A stretch of DNA of 64,000 nt from CANKHA01 sp963731585 (GCA_963731585.1 CAVSWC010000012.1:124001-188000), one strand, 5' to 3'; counted from the stretch's first letter, positions 38,893 through 48,986 are shown. Notes: generated by a model from the letters alone, not told the origin. A program made the numbers and translations.

Positions 38893-40209
38893 CTACGACC
38901 CCTGACCACCGCACTTATTGGTCTTGGTGTTGTAGTTGCCGCACTTCAGCTTCACCCAGTCGGCCACCAGGTCCTTGGAGCCGTCGAGCTCCTTCGACCA
39001 TGCATCGCCCGGACACGAGGCCGGGCGTCTTCCACACCACGTCGAACTGACCGTCGGCCCGTACCTCGCCGATGAAGACTGGCTTGGTGATGTGATGGTT
39101 CGGAAGCATCTCCGACATGCCGCCCGTCAGGTTCGGCGCCTTGGTGCCTGGCAAGGCTTCGATCACCTTGTCCGGATCGACCGTGCCGGCCTTCTCCACC
39201 GCCTTCACCCACATGGCGAAGCCGACGACATGGGCTTCCATCGGGTCGTTGCTGACCCGCTTGGGATTCTTGGTATAGGCCTTCCACTTCTTGGTGAACT
39301 CGTCGTTTTCCGAAGTCTTGATCGACTCGAAGTAGTTCCAGGCCGCGAGATGGCCGAGCAGCGGCTTGGTGTCGAGGCCGGCGAGCTCTTCTTCACCGAC
39401 CGAGAAGGCGACGACCGGAATATCGGTCGCTTTCACGCCGGCGTTGCCGAGCTCCTTGTAGAAGGGAACGTTGGCGTCGCCGTTGATGGTGGAGACGACG
39501 GCGGTCTTCTTGCCGGCGGAGCCGAACTTCTTGATGTCGGCCACGATGGTCTGCCAGTCGGAATGTCCGAACGGCGTGTAGTTGATCATGATGTCTTCTT
39601 GCTTGACGCCCTTCGACTTCAGATAGGCCTCAAGGATCTTGTTGGTGGTGCGCGGATAGACGTAGTCGGTGCCGGCGAGAACCCAGCGCTGCACCTTCTC
39701 TTCCTTCATAGATAGTCGACCGCGGGGATCGCCTGCTGATTGGGCGCCGCGCCGGTGTAGAACACGTTACGCTCGCTCTCCTCGCCTTCGTACTGCACCG
39801 GATAGAACAGGATGCTGTTCAGCTCCTTGAACACCGGCAGCACGGACTTACGCGATACAGAGGTCCAGCAGCCGAACACCACGGACACCTTGTCCTTGGT
39901 GATCAGCTCGCGCGCTTTCTCGGCGAAGAGCGGCCAGTTTGAGGCCGGATCGACGACCACCGCTTCGAGCTTCTTGCCGAGAACACCCCCTTTCTTGTTC
40001 TGTTCGTCGATGAGCATGAGCATCACGTCCTTCAGCGTGGTCTCGCTGATGGCCATGGTGCCGGATAACGAATGCAGGATGCCAACCTTGATGGTGTCTT
40101 GCGCCGCCGCCGATGTCGCGGCTGCGGCGGTCATGGTCAGACCGGTGATGGCGGCGAGCCATCGCCGGGCAACCGGCCTCTCTGTGGCCTTATGGAAGTA
40201 CTTGAGCAT
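38893..40209 (-). CDS. urtA: Urea ABC transporter substrate-binding protein UrtA (two frameshifts)
   Basis: The periplasmic urea-binding protein. A signal peptide (AAITGLTMTAAAATSAAAQ) precedes DTIKVGILHSLSGTMAISE, typical of UrtA. The sequence loses a base near 39710 (AIPAVDYL then MKEEKVQRWVLAGTDYVYPR in another frame) and gains one near 39010 (FDVVWKTPGLV then PGDAWSKELDGSK). With both corrected the stop is at 38893, giving 438 residues ending KCGNYNTKTNKCGGQGS. It heads the urt-ure operon, 58 bases downstream of a sigma-54 promoter. Confidence 0.93.
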
Positions 40210-40267
40210 CTGAATCCCCTGTTTGACGCGCGCATAAGCCCGGCGCTTTACGCGCGCTCAGGACTTC

Positions 40268-40282
40268 GCAAGGGACGTGCCA
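40268..40282 (-). promoter_or_regulatory. Sigma-54 (RpoN) promoter for the urt-ure operon
   Basis: On the minus strand TGGCAC-GTCCC-TTGC matches the -24/-12 consensus of sigma-54 promoters at every conserved base, with correct spacing. It lies 58 bases before the urtA ATG. This predicts control by the NtrC enhancer-binding protein and induction when nitrogen is scarce. I see no clear NtrC-site pair upstream; an IS5 remnant lies just beyond, at 40390. Confidence 0.85.
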
Positions 40283-40389
40283 AGCGGACCGAACTATTAA
40301 GCCGTCGAAATCATGGGAGATTTAGCAAGACCCAAGCCCCGTCAGCAGCATATCCGCCCATAAAATAGGCAAGTGCCCGATTCTCGTTC

Positions 40390-40671
40390 TTGCAAGGCGG
40401 AACTCAATTTGAGGACTTCTGGGCTGATCGCTTTACGCTTGGGATCGACCACCGAGCCAGATCGCGAACAGTGGCGGCGCCAGGCAATGACATCCGTCTA
40501 TCGGAAATTCCGACGAAACTGTCTCGCAGTTTCGCGAAGCTGCGCTGGCGCATCGAAACGACGTTCAGCAGATTGAAGCACTTCAGGCGTATCGCAACGC
40601 GCTATGGCAGGCTGGCAAGAAACTACCTGGCCTCTGTCTGCTTGGCAGCCGCACTTGTATGGTGGATTTAA
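40390..40671 (+). pseudogene. IS5-family transposase, C-terminal remnant
   Basis: The frame ends with WRIETTFSRLKHFRRIATRY and GRLARNYLASVCLAAALVWW, the characteristic C-terminus of IS5-group DDE transposases (R-IE--F--LK-FRRIATRY). No start or N-terminal catalytic region remains, and I see no terminal inverted repeats. It is a dead fragment lying between the urtA promoter and the TauE/SafE gene. Confidence 0.75.
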
Positions 40672-40726
40672 TGAGTCCGGACCCTAACGCCTGATAGCAG
40701 ATGACGAGCATCCAGGCTTTCTCCTG

Positions 40727-41500
40727 ATGGAAGTTCACACCGCACTGATGCTGCTGGCGGCCGGCGTTGTCGGAGGCACCATGTCGGCGCTGGCGGGCGG
40801 CGCCTCGCTCGTGCTTTTCCCCGCGATGCTTGCAGCCGGGGTGCCGCCGCTTATGGCAGTCGCATCGAACAGCACGGGGATGATGCTTGGCACCTTTCTC
40901 GCGGCTATGGCAGATCGATCGCAACTTCCAAAGATGGATCGGTCGTTTATTGTGCTGCTCGCGGTTTCGCTCGTCGCAGCCACGGGCGGTGCGATACTTT
41001 TGATCGTAACGCCGGAACGGGTCTTCGAGCTGTTGGTGCCTCTGCTGCTCGGTTTGGGGACTTTGCTGGTCGCCTATGCACAGCCGATCGGGATCTGGTT
41101 AGGCCAACTCTCCTTCGGAAAGAGCAAGACCACGCTGCATCCCAACCTCATCGGACTGGTGATGATGGTCCCGATATCGATTTATGCCGGGTACTTTGGC
41201 GCCGGTGTCGGCGTGCTGATGCTCGCCGCGCTGACCGTCGCCAACAGCGGCGACTACCGATCGGCGAATGTCACTAAAAACCTTATCAACAGTCTCAGCT
41301 GCCTTGTCGCCGGAATCGTATTCGGCATCCAGGGGATTGTCGCCTGGGTGCCGACCTTGCTTGTCGGTACGGGCGCGATCGCCGGCAGCCTCGCCGGGGC
41401 ATATGTGGCGCGCATACTGCCGGTCGCGGCCGCGCGCGTGATGGTCGTCGCCTTCGGCACGCTGCTGACCGCGGTTTATACCTGGCGCTACTGGTTTTGA
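40727..41500 (+). CDS. TauE/SafE-family membrane exporter/permease
   Basis: The 257-residue product has about eight hydrophobic segments and the TauE/SafE signature features: near-N-terminal GTMSALAGGASLVLFPAML and the second-half repeat GYFGAGVGVLMLAALTV. Members move sulfonates, sulfite or small organic anions. It stands alone, with no sulfur-metabolism genes beside it, so the substrate is unknown. Confidence 0.85.
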   Translation: MEVHTALMLLAAGVVGGTMSALAGGASLVLFPAMLAAGVPPLMAVASNSTGMMLGTFLAAMADRSQLPKMDRSFIVLLAVSLVAATGGAILLIVTPERVFELLVPLLLGLGTLLVAYAQPIGIWLGQLSFGKSKTTLHPNLIGLVMMVPISIYAGYFGAGVGVLMLAALTVANSGDYRSANVTKNLINSLSCLVAGIVFGIQGIVAWVPTLLVGTGAIAGSLAGAYVARILPVAAARVMVVAFGTLLTAVYTWRYWF

Positions 41501-41513
41501 ACGGGATGCCGGT

Positions 41514-42360
41514 TCAATCGGTGCCGACGAACTTCCGTACGGCTTCAACCACTGCGGCAGGCGCCATGCGGGAGACATCGTGCTCGGAGTCGACCGGCGC
41601 CTGCTGAATGTGCGGATATTCGCGTGTCAGGCGCTCGATCACCGGCGCCGGATAGCGGGAGGACTGCGTGCCACGTATCAGCAAGGTGGGTGTGCGAACC
41701 ATGGCAAGTTCTTCCCACATTTCGCGGATGGGGCGGCGCGGCGTGTAGTCGGGCTTGCCCAGCGGTATCGTGTTGGCGTTGTCAGGATCACGCTTGAGCA
41801 TGTAACCGTCTGCTACCTTTTTCAGGGCTTGCAGGGCGCGGGCGCGGTCGAGTGCAAAGCGCGGCGGGTTATCAAGCTTGACGAATTGCGCCATCGCCGC
41901 CTCGACTGTCGGAAAAATCGGCAGCGGATTGCCGACTGAAGTGCGGCGCCGCCTTGTCGCGATTCATCTGTGTATCCACGAGTATCAGTTTGGACAGCAA
42001 CTCGGGATGATTCACCGCAAAGGAAATAATCACCGGCCCCGCCGCGGAATGCCCCATGACGATCGGCTTCTCCCATTTCATGAAGGCAATCATCGCCTGC
42101 ATGTCGTCGAGGAAGGCGTCGCGGGAATAATTTTTGCTCGGGCTCCAGGTCGATTCCCCCCAGCCGCGTTTGTCGGGCACGACCACTTCCCGGTCGTTCG
42201 CGAGCGCCGACGCGACCTCGATCCAGTCATAGGAATCATAGTAATTGGACCCGTGAATGATCAGGATCGGCGTGCGTCCGGGCGCGCCAAAGGCGCGATA
42301 GAACAGCGTCACGTCGTCGACATCGATTGTCCCGGTGCGTTGTTGAACAGCGGGCATCAC
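41514..42360 (-). CDS. Alpha/beta hydrolase (frameshifted)
   Basis: The product of about 281 residues has the lid-strand ILIIHGSNYYDSYDWIEVAS with the oxyanion HG motif, DKRGWGES, the nucleophile elbow IVMGHSAAGPVIISF (Ser), an acidic residue around TPTLLIRGTQSSRYPAP, and the catalytic His in DSEHDVSRMAP. The frame breaks near 41938, where one extra base separates RDKAAPHF from SVGNPLPIFPTVEAAMAQF. Substrate unknown. It converges with TauE/SafE. Confidence 0.8.
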
Positions 42361-42599
42361 GTCCTCATCCCTTCCAAGTCCGATCCCTCTCCCACTCAGC
42401 GCTTCTCGACGCCGGCCTATGGGGACAACGAGGTGCCCAGGGGCGCGCCCCCAGACTCCATTAGATAATTCGAGCAGTCAGGTTGCAACGGGCTCAACGG
42501 GCGGGTTTTTGACAATCCGAAAAATCGCTAGCATTCCACGAGGGTTGAAGAGACAACTGCGCTAGACTGATGGACGGCTAAGCGTAAAGGACGTGATCC
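42361..42599. other. Intergenic region before the agmatinase-family gene
   Basis: A 239-base divergent gap that should carry promoters for the hydrolase (minus) and the agmatinase-family gene (plus). A perfect 12-base palindrome GGGGCGCGCCCC lies at 42440-42451. No further feature is supported. Confidence 0.3.
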
Positions 42600-43809
42600 A
42601 TGATCTTCGAACGACGAATCCGCGTTTCGCGCGCTGCGGGGCTGCATGCGCATCCCGAGCGTGCGCGCCGCCATCATCCCGATTTCGACAGGCTGGCCAG
42701 CGAAGGCTGGAAGTCATTGGAGGCGGAAGGCAAGGCTTTCCGAACAGGGCTGGCGCAAGGAGCAGAAATGGGCGCTCGACATGGGCCTGCCCGGGGCGGA
42801 ATGCCTCACCGACAAGAGCATTCCCACCTTTGCGCGCGGGGAGCTGCCGCATTTTGCCGGGATCAATACCTTCCTGAAGGCGCCTTATGTGGAGAATGTG
42901 CGCGACGTGGCAAAATACGATGCCGCGGTGATCGGGATTCCGTTCGACAGCGGCACCACCTACCGTCCCGGCACGCGTTTCGGGCCGCAGGGCATCCGCC
43001 GCATCTCGGCGCTCTACACGCCCTATAATTATGAGCTCGGCGTCGATCTGCGCGAGCAGATGACTTTGTGCGACGTAGGCGACGTCTTCACCATCCCCGC
43101 CAATCTGGAAAAAAGCTTCGACCAGATCACGCGTGGCGTGGCCCATGTGGCCTCCTCCGGCGCGCTGCCGCTGATGCTCGGCGGCGACCACTCGATCGGC
43201 TTTCCTTGCGTGCGCGGGATCGCGCAATGCACCTCGAAGCGTATTGGCATTATCCATTTCGACCGCCATATCGACATCCAGGAAAAGGACCTCGACGAGC
43301 GCATGCATACGACGCCCTGGTACTGGGCGACGAACCTGCCGAACGTGCCGGCGAGTAATCTGGTGCAGCTTGGCATCGGCGGCTGGCAGGTGCCGCGCGA
43401 TGGGGTCAAGGAAGCGCGCAAGCGCGGCACCAATGTGCTGACCATCGCCGACATCGAGAAGATCGGCCTGGACAAGACCGCCGAGATCGCGCTGGAACTG
43501 GCGTGGAAAGACGCCGACGCGGTCTACATTTCCTTCGACGTCGACTCCATCGACTGCGGCTTCGTGCCGGGCACCGGCTGGCCGGAGCCGGGCGGATTTC
43601 TCCCGCGCGAGGCCCTCAAGCTGCTCGGACTCGTCGCCGCTGAAGGGCTCTGCGGCCTGGAAGTGGTGGAAGTCTCCCCGCCTTACGACACCTCTGACAT
43701 TACGGCACTCGTCGGCGTACGCGTCGTGGTGGAAGCGCTCGGCTCGATGCTCGCCCATGGCAAACTCGGCTCGCACAAGCACATCATCGACAAACCCGTC
43801 ACTTATTGA
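42600..43809 (+). CDS. Agmatinase/ureohydrolase-family enzyme (frameshifted)
   Basis: The ureohydrolase manganese ligands are visible: LMLGGDHSIGFP, IIHFDRHIDIQEKDLDE (H-D-x-H-x-D) and SFDVDSIDCGFVPGTGWPEP. Agmatinase relatives release urea from guanidino compounds, which would fit with the neighbouring urea locus; the R within FDRHID is unusual, since Ala is common there. One extra base near 42748 separates EAEGKAF from EQGWRKEQKWALDMGL; restored length is 402. The exact start is uncertain, because the first ~40 residues (MIFERRIRVSRAAG) do not match the family. Confidence 0.8.
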
Positions 43810-43822
43810 GAGGAATGCAGCG

Positions 43823-44296
43823 ATGCATCGCGAGCACGATCAGTCCGGGCCTCAGAACGGCGCGGCGGCCGGCGTCGGCCATAACCTGCCGGGACCCGGT
43901 CCGCTGCAATGGCAGCGCCCGCATGCGGCCGGCGAAACCGCCGCGAAAGAGGCGCCGCCCGCCGAGCCGGATCTCGATCTGGTGGAGGCGGCCTTCAGCG
44001 AGGGTTTTTCGATCGCCCGCGATCCCACGAGCTTTTTGCGACTGGCACAGGTGCCGTTCGATGCCATTGCCCCGGACGGCAAACGGCTGGTGCTGCTTCG
44101 GGTCGAAATCGATGCGGTGGCGGACGTCGGCGGCGTGACGCCCCATCTCGGCGGCGGCTCGTTTCGCTACGACCCACTGCCGGCGCAGATGGTTTCAAAT
44201 CGCCGCAGACTGCGCTTCATCTATTTCGACGGGCAGAGCGCCCGCGCGCTCAAGCTTGCAGAGGTACGTGCGCTGAAGGCCGCAGCTGCGCCTTAG
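43823..44296 (+). CDS. Conserved hypothetical protein
   Basis: The 157-residue product has a disordered Pro/Gly/Ala-rich N-terminus (QSGPQNGAAAGVGHNLPGPG), then an ordered C-terminal half (EGFSIARDPTSFLRLAQVPF, LRVEIDAVADVGGVTPHLGG). An AGGA ribosome site precedes the ATG, and the gene follows the agmatinase gene by 13 bases. I do not recognise a function. The stop overlaps the convergent YCII-like gene by four bases. Confidence 0.5.
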   Translation: MHREHDQSGPQNGAAAGVGHNLPGPGPLQWQRPHAAGETAAKEAPPAEPDLDLVEAAFSEGFSIARDPTSFLRLAQVPFDAIAPDGKRLVLLRVEIDAVADVGGVTPHLGGGSFRYDPLPAQMVSNRRRLRFIYFDGQSARALKLAEVRALKAAAAP

Positions 44297-44970
44297 GGCG
44301 CCATCTCGCCGCGCTGCCAGTCATAAATATCGACGCGCTCATAAATGCCGCCGGTGCAATACGGCTCATGGCTGAAGAACTGCTCGAGCATGGCGCGGTT
44401 GGGAAATTCGTACACCATCGCGCTGCCAAACCATTCCGTGCCGGTCTTTTCGGTCAGACCGCCGCGCGCGAGGCAATGCGTGTTGTCTTTAGGACCGAGA
44501 TGCGCCCGGTGAGCATCGACGAGCGCGTTTCGGCGCTCGGTTGTGTTCGGCTTAGCTAGGCCGTGAAAGAAAAAACCCTGCCAGCCCGGCCGCACCGGCG
44601 CCGTCGGCTGGCGGTGAGGGAGCGCGCAGCGCCAGCCGCTGACCGTGAGAGATCGATAAAGGCCCGCTTTGGCGAAAGGATCTTCGCCCAGGAACTGGCT
44701 AATGCCTTCGGCCTCGGTGCCGGGGAAGTCGGTCTGGTAGGCGTACCCGGCGGGGGTCTGGTCGGGATGCCGGACCTGCCCGAAGGTAACCATGACGTCC
44801 TTATGCTTGGCCAGAAAACGCGCGTGTTCGTCTCGCAGTGACGGCGCAACGGTGCTGAAATCCACCGTCGCATGCTGAAGCGCAAACTGGCCCACGATCG
44901 CTACCGGCTTTCGGGCTAGCTCCGATAGGACGGATCGATGCGGTCGAGCTTGCGGAACAGGGCCGGCCAA
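44293..44970 (-). CDS. Two-domain YCII-related protein
   Basis: The 225-residue product contains two ferredoxin-like YCII-type repeats: HARFLAKHKDVMVTFGQVRH with DPFAKAGLYRSLTVSGWR, and RNALVDAHRAHLGPKDNTH with FFSHEPYCTGGIYERVDIYD. YCII domains are often small isomerase-like or accessory proteins of aromatic-compound pathways. The start is uncertain: the ATG at 44970 lies 55 bases inside the upstream aldolase gene, so translational coupling or a later GTG start is possible. It is co-directional with the aldolase. Confidence 0.65.
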   Translation of the reverse strand: MAGPVPQARPHRSVLSELARKPVAIVGQFALQHATVDFSTVAPSLRDEHARFLAKHKDVMVTFGQVRHPDQTPAGYAYQTDFPGTEAEGISQFLGEDPFAKAGLYRSLTVSGWRCALPHRQPTAPVRPGWQGFFFHGLAKPNTTERRNALVDAHRAHLGPKDNTHCLARGGLTEKTGTEWFGSAMVYEFPNRAMLEQFFSHEPYCTGGIYERVDIYDWQRGEMAP

Positions 44971-45680
44971 TCCGCCAGGCCGCGGCCGTGGTCATGATGC
45001 TCGGTCTGCGCCGCAACCTTCTCGCAAATCGCGTCGGGAATTTCGATCAGTTCGGAGCCGGTCGCTTCCATCCGCAGCTGGATCGCAGCAGCGGACATCA
45101 GATACCGCATGAGCACGTAGGCTTCGCGCGCGGTCTTCCCAACCGTCAGCAGCCCATGGTTGTTTAGGATCAGCGCACGGTTCATCCCGAGGTCGGCATT
45201 AATGCGTTCGCGCTCGCCGAAATCTTCCGTGATCCCCTCATAGGGATGATAGCCGATCCGTTTGTAGAAGCGCATCGCCTGCTGGGAAACCATGCGCAGG
45301 CCATGCTTCAGCCCGGCCAGCGCCATGCCGGTCTCGGTATGAATGTGGATAGCGCAGTTGACGTCGGGGCGAGCGCGCAAGACGCCGCCGTGCAACGTGA
45401 AGCCCGGCCGATTGACGCCGGCTGACTCATCCAGATCGGCATGCATGTCGACCTTGACGAGGTTCGATGCCGTCACCTCATCCCAAAGCGATTCGTGTCG
45501 CTTCATCAAGAACTTGGTCGGTTCCTCTGGAACCCGCGCTGCGCAATGGTTGTAAATAATGTCGTCCCAGCCATTCAGCGCGCAAAGCCGATAGACCGCG
45601 GCCAGGTCCACCCGTGTTTGCCACTCCTGCGTCGACATGCCGGCGGGAGCTTCGGTCGAAATCGAGGAGTGAATGTTCAT
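44916..45680 (-). CDS. Class II aldolase/adducin-family protein
   Basis: The 254-residue product includes DIIYNHCAARVPEEPTKFLM, NCAIHIHTETGMALAGLKHG (two metal-ligand His) and NRALILNNHGLLTVGKTARE (third His), the zinc site of fuculose-phosphate-type aldolases and decarboxylases. A reaction on a small hydroxyacid or a decarboxylation is possible; the family includes ring-hydroxylation products' decarboxylases. It is divergently transcribed from the TRAP operon across a region that contains three tandem repeats. Confidence 0.82.
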   Translation of the reverse strand: MNIHSSISTEAPAGMSTQEWQTRVDLAAVYRLCALNGWDDIIYNHCAARVPEEPTKFLMKRHESLWDEVTASNLVKVDMHADLDESAGVNRPGFTLHGGVLRARPDVNCAIHIHTETGMALAGLKHGLRMVSQQAMRFYKRIGYHPYEGITEDFGERERINADLGMNRALILNNHGLLTVGKTAREAYVLMRYLMSAAAIQLRMEATGSELIEIPDAICEKVAAQTEHHDHGRGLADWPALFRKLDRIDPSYRS

Positions 45681-45734
45681 GTCGAACTCCCTTTAGCTGT
45701 TCGGTTGCCGGCTGAAAACAAACGATCCCATTGA

Positions 45735-45795
45735 TTGATCACGGCTTATGCCGCGATTGAGCACGGCCTATGCAGTGTTTGATCATTGCTTAAGC
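45735..45795. promoter_or_regulatory. Three direct repeats at 22-base spacing, probable operator
   Basis: Copies are TTGATCACGGCTTATGC (45735), TTGAGCACGGCCTATGC (45757) and TTGATCATTGCTTAAGC (45779). Each is 17 bases, and starts are exactly 22 bases apart, i.e. about two helical turns, so a protein would bind all on one DNA face. They lie between the divergent class II aldolase and TRAP genes. A bound regulator could control both; no regulator gene is nearby. Confidence 0.7.
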
Positions 45796-45941
45796 AGCAT
45801 CCCGCCGCAAGTCTTCTCTAGGAAAATATTACCAGCAGCCGCCCGACTTATTCGCTGATACGCCCAGGATGCAGGCGAATTGTATTGCAATGCTAACTGA
45901 CAGGAGCATTATTTGATTAACGACAATTGGGGGGCATGGTC

Positions 45942-46985
45942 ATGTCGAACAAATACAGCAAGGTTCAGTTAACAACGAAGTTCACGCGCAGGAGCACGCT
46001 CAAGGGCGGGCTCGCGGTTGGCGCCGGTTTCGCATTCGGCACGTTTAACATCATCGGGAAAGCTTCAGCCGCAGCGCTCACAATGCGCTTCGGCAGCGAC
46101 AGCCCGATCGGCGCGCCTCATACCAAGTCGGCGCTGGTTATGAAGGACCTGATTGAAAAGGGCACGTCAGGACCGTGTCGAGGTTACGATCTTCCCCGAC
46201 AGCCAGCTCGGCAACAATCAGACGATGACGAACGGCATCAAGGCGGGGACGCTTGATGGCGTTGTCACCGACGTCGGCGCACCTCAGCGCCGCCGTGGCC
46301 GAAACAGACGTTTTCAACCTTCCCTTCGTCTTCAAGGACACGCCGCATGTCCTGCGATTTGCCAATAGCGTCTTGCCCAAGCTGAAGCCGAAAGTGGATC
46401 AAGCTTACGCCTGCGAACTGGTCGGTTTCGCCTCGGACGGCTCGCGTAACCTGTGGAATAGCAAGCGGCTGATCAAGGCGCCGGCCGACGTGAACGGGCT
46501 CAAGTTCGGCGTGCAGAACAGCAAGATTCAGCGCGATACCATCCTGGCGTTCGGCGGTATCCCGACCGTCGTGGGCTTAAAGGATTTGTACACGTCGCTG
46601 CAGACCGGCCTGATCGACGGCAGCGACAAGACCATGGCCGACATCATGCAGATCAAGCTGTATCAGGTCTCGAAATACCTGACGCTCACCAACCACTACA
46701 GCATTGTCAGTGCGATGATCGTCTCCAAGCAGTTCATGGATAAGCTAGACAAGAAAGACCAGGAGATCGTCCGGGAAGCCGCAAAGCCTGCGGTGAAAGC
46801 CCAGGTCGACGATGTCCTCCAGAGCGAGCAGGAAACGATCGCCTTCCTGAAGGACAAGGGCGGAATGCAGATCATTCCCCTGGAAAATCCGAAGGCCTTC
46901 TCCGACAAGCTCGATGTCGTCTACAAAGAGGCCAGCGATCGCATCGGAGCGCGACCTGGTCGACGCGGCGCGCAAGGCTTCATAA
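45942..46985 (+). CDS. TRAP transporter solute receptor, DctP family (three frameshifts)
   Basis: The periplasmic receptor of a TRAP transporter. A twin-arginine-like signal (FTRRSTLKGGLAVGAGFAFG) precedes LTMRFGSDSPIGAPHTKSAL, and the DctP core VEVTIFPDSQLGNNQTMTNG, LVGFASDGSRNLWNS and LYTSLQTGLIDGSDKTMADI follows. Extra bases near 46170, 46280 and 46948 break the frame; corrected, the protein has 346 residues ending LVDAARKAS. The first gene of a DctPQM-dehydrogenase-LigBA unit. Confidence 0.88.
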
Positions 46986-47055
46986 GGCGCGCCGCCGGTA
47001 GCCAACCTGCCAAATAGATTTCTGCTTCGAAACCGCTTACCACGAGGCACCGTTA

Positions 47056-47676
47056 GTGGTTCAGGCTCAAATTTATTTGGCAGAGATTGGCCGTTGGATT
47101 GAAAATATATTGACCGCGATCTGCGCGGTGCTGCTCTGCTTTCTGGTCATAAGCGTCTTTACGGAAGTTCTGATCCGTTACGTCATTCACGCGCCCTCGG
47201 CGTGGACCGAAGAAGTCGCGCAATTCATCCTCGTCTGGTTCGGCTTGCTTGCCGCGGCAGTAGCCGCTCGCCGGGGAATGCATTTCGCCATCCGGTTCGG
47301 CGTCATGTACTTCGAGCCGCGCATACGCTGGATCATCCGACAGACCTGTAATGTCGCTGGTCGTCGTGTTGCTCGCGATCATCCTGAAGCAGGCGGTCGC
47401 GTATCTCGCCATCGTCGGCAATCAGTACTCCATGGCGACGGAAATCAATCTGCGCGATCCCCTATGCGAGGGATTCCGGTCGGCATCGCAATGATCATGG
47501 TGATTTACATTCTCGAAGTGGCGGACGCCCTCCTCTCGCTCCGGACCGGCCGGGTGTTCAGCATCGTTGAGGCGCGAGAGGAAAAAGTCTACCGCGAATT
47601 GCGGGGCGAAATCCCACCACCGGCGCCCGATGCCCCGCCTCCCACGCCCGTAACAACCGTGTCGCCGCCGCATTGA
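47056..47676 (+). CDS. TRAP transporter small permease, DctQ family (two compensating frameshifts)
   Basis: The four-helix small subunit of the TRAP permease. It begins with a GTG and shows WIENILTAICAVLLCFLVIS and TEEVAQFILVWFGLLAAAVA, with the conserved WTEEVAQF-type motif, then ends VGIAMIMVIYILEVADALLS. Between about 47345 and 47465 the better frame is shifted by one (VVVLLAIILKQAVAYLAIVG), so one base is gained and another lost. The C-terminus is a Pro-rich tail (PPPAPDAPPPTP). It ends six bases before dctM. Confidence 0.85.
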   Translation: MVQAQIYLAEIGRWIENILTAICAVLLCFLVISVFTEVLIRYVIHAPSAWTEEVAQFILVWFGLLAAAVAARRGMHFAIRFGVMYFEPRIRWIIRQTCNVAGRRVARDHPEAGGRVSRHRRQSVLHGDGNQSARSPMRGIPVGIAMIMVIYILEVADALLSLRTGRVFSIVEAREEKVYRELRGEIPPPAPDAPPPTPVTTVSPPH

Positions 47677-47682
47677 GCGATC

Positions 47683-48986
47683 ATGGGAAGCGCAAGCATC
47701 ATTCTGGGTATCGCCTTTGTCGTCTTCATGGCTATCGGGATACCCGTTGCGTTTGTTCTCGGCGCCGCGGCTTTGGTCGGCCTGTTTTTCGCTCCGCATG
47801 GCCTCGTGCTGCTGCCGGGACTGCCGCAGCAGATGTACGACGCGCTCAGTTCCTTCAACTTCCTGGCCATTCCGCTGTTCATTTTCGCCGGCGCATTGCT
47901 GTCCGAAGGCGGCGTCGCAAAAAATCTGATGGATCTGGCGTCGGCGACCATCGGCCGCGGGCGCGGCGGGCTGGGCGTGTCGGTGATCGCCTCGACGATG
48001 CTGTTCAGCGGCATCTCGGGCTCGTCGTCGGCCGATACCGCCGCCATCAGCAAGGTGTCGAACCCGGCGCTCAAGGAGCAAGGTTACCCGGCGCCGTTCC
48101 GCGCCGCGCTGTTCGGATCCGCAGGCTGCGCCGGCACGCTGATTCCGCCGACCAACGATCTCATCCTGATCGGGATCGTCGGCAACATGTCGATCGCCGG
48201 CCTGTTCGCCGCAGGCATACTGCCGGCGATCGTGAATGGTCTCGGGCTCATGGCCTGGGCCGTCTACATCTCGCGCCGCAACGGCTATGGCAACGTCACC
48301 ATTCCATTTTCCCTGAAGGCGATCGCTCTGGTCCTTCGTCAAGGCGGGCCCGGCGATCATGTTGATCCTGATCATTCTGGGCGGGATTCTCGGCGGCGTG
48401 TTCACGCCCACCGAAGCCGCATCCGTCGCCGTGGTTTATGGGCTCTTCCTGGCGGGCTTCGTGTATCGCACGCTCACCATACCCAAGCTGATCGCGATCT
48501 TCCGCAACACCATCGAGATCAGCGGGATGGTGCTGCTGGTGATCGGCATGTGCGCCCTTCTCGGCTACGTGCTCACCATTTTCCAGGTGCCGGGCATGCT
48601 TGGAAAGCTGCTCGACGTGGTGGCTCCCGACAAGTTTCTCTTCCTTCTTCTCGTGCAGATCCTGTTTTTCGTCATCGGCATCGTCATGGACACCGTTCCG
48701 GCGATTCTGATCCTCGTTCCGATGCTGACCCCGATGGCCGTTGCGCGCGGTATCGAGCCGATCCATTTCGGAATCCTGATCGAATGCAACGTCGCGCTGG
48801 GCTTCATAACCCCACCCATCGGCAACGTGCTGTTCACCGCCTGTGCCGTGGTGGACGTCCCGCTCGAGCGCGTGATGAAGCCGCTTCTGCCGATGATCGC
48901 TGTCCTGGCGGTGACCATGATGATCATCACCTATGTTCCAGACAGTTTCGATGTTCCTGCCGAGGCTGCTCAATCTGGTAGACTGA
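47683..48986 (+). CDS. TRAP transporter large permease, DctM family (two frameshifts)
   Basis: The 12-helix subunit that forms the transport path. Conserved stretches include FLAIPLFIFAGALLSEGG, TMLFSGISGSSSADTAAISK, PPTNDLILIGIVGNMSIA, and later IGMCALLGYVLTIFQVPG and ITPPIGNVLFTACAV. One extra base near 48335 and another near 48938 break the frame; corrected, the protein has 433 residues and ends FLPRLLNLVD at 48986. With DctP and DctQ it forms a complete TRAP importer, probably for an organic acid. Confidence 0.9.

Noticed and set aside
42562..43782. 406-codon open frame on the minus strand
   Set aside because: Antisense to the agmatinase-family gene, which carries all metal-ligand motifs.
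45897..45941. Riboswitch-like leader upstream of dctP
   Set aside because: The region is short and AT-rich with no recognised aptamer motif; the upstream direct repeats explain it better as an operator zone.
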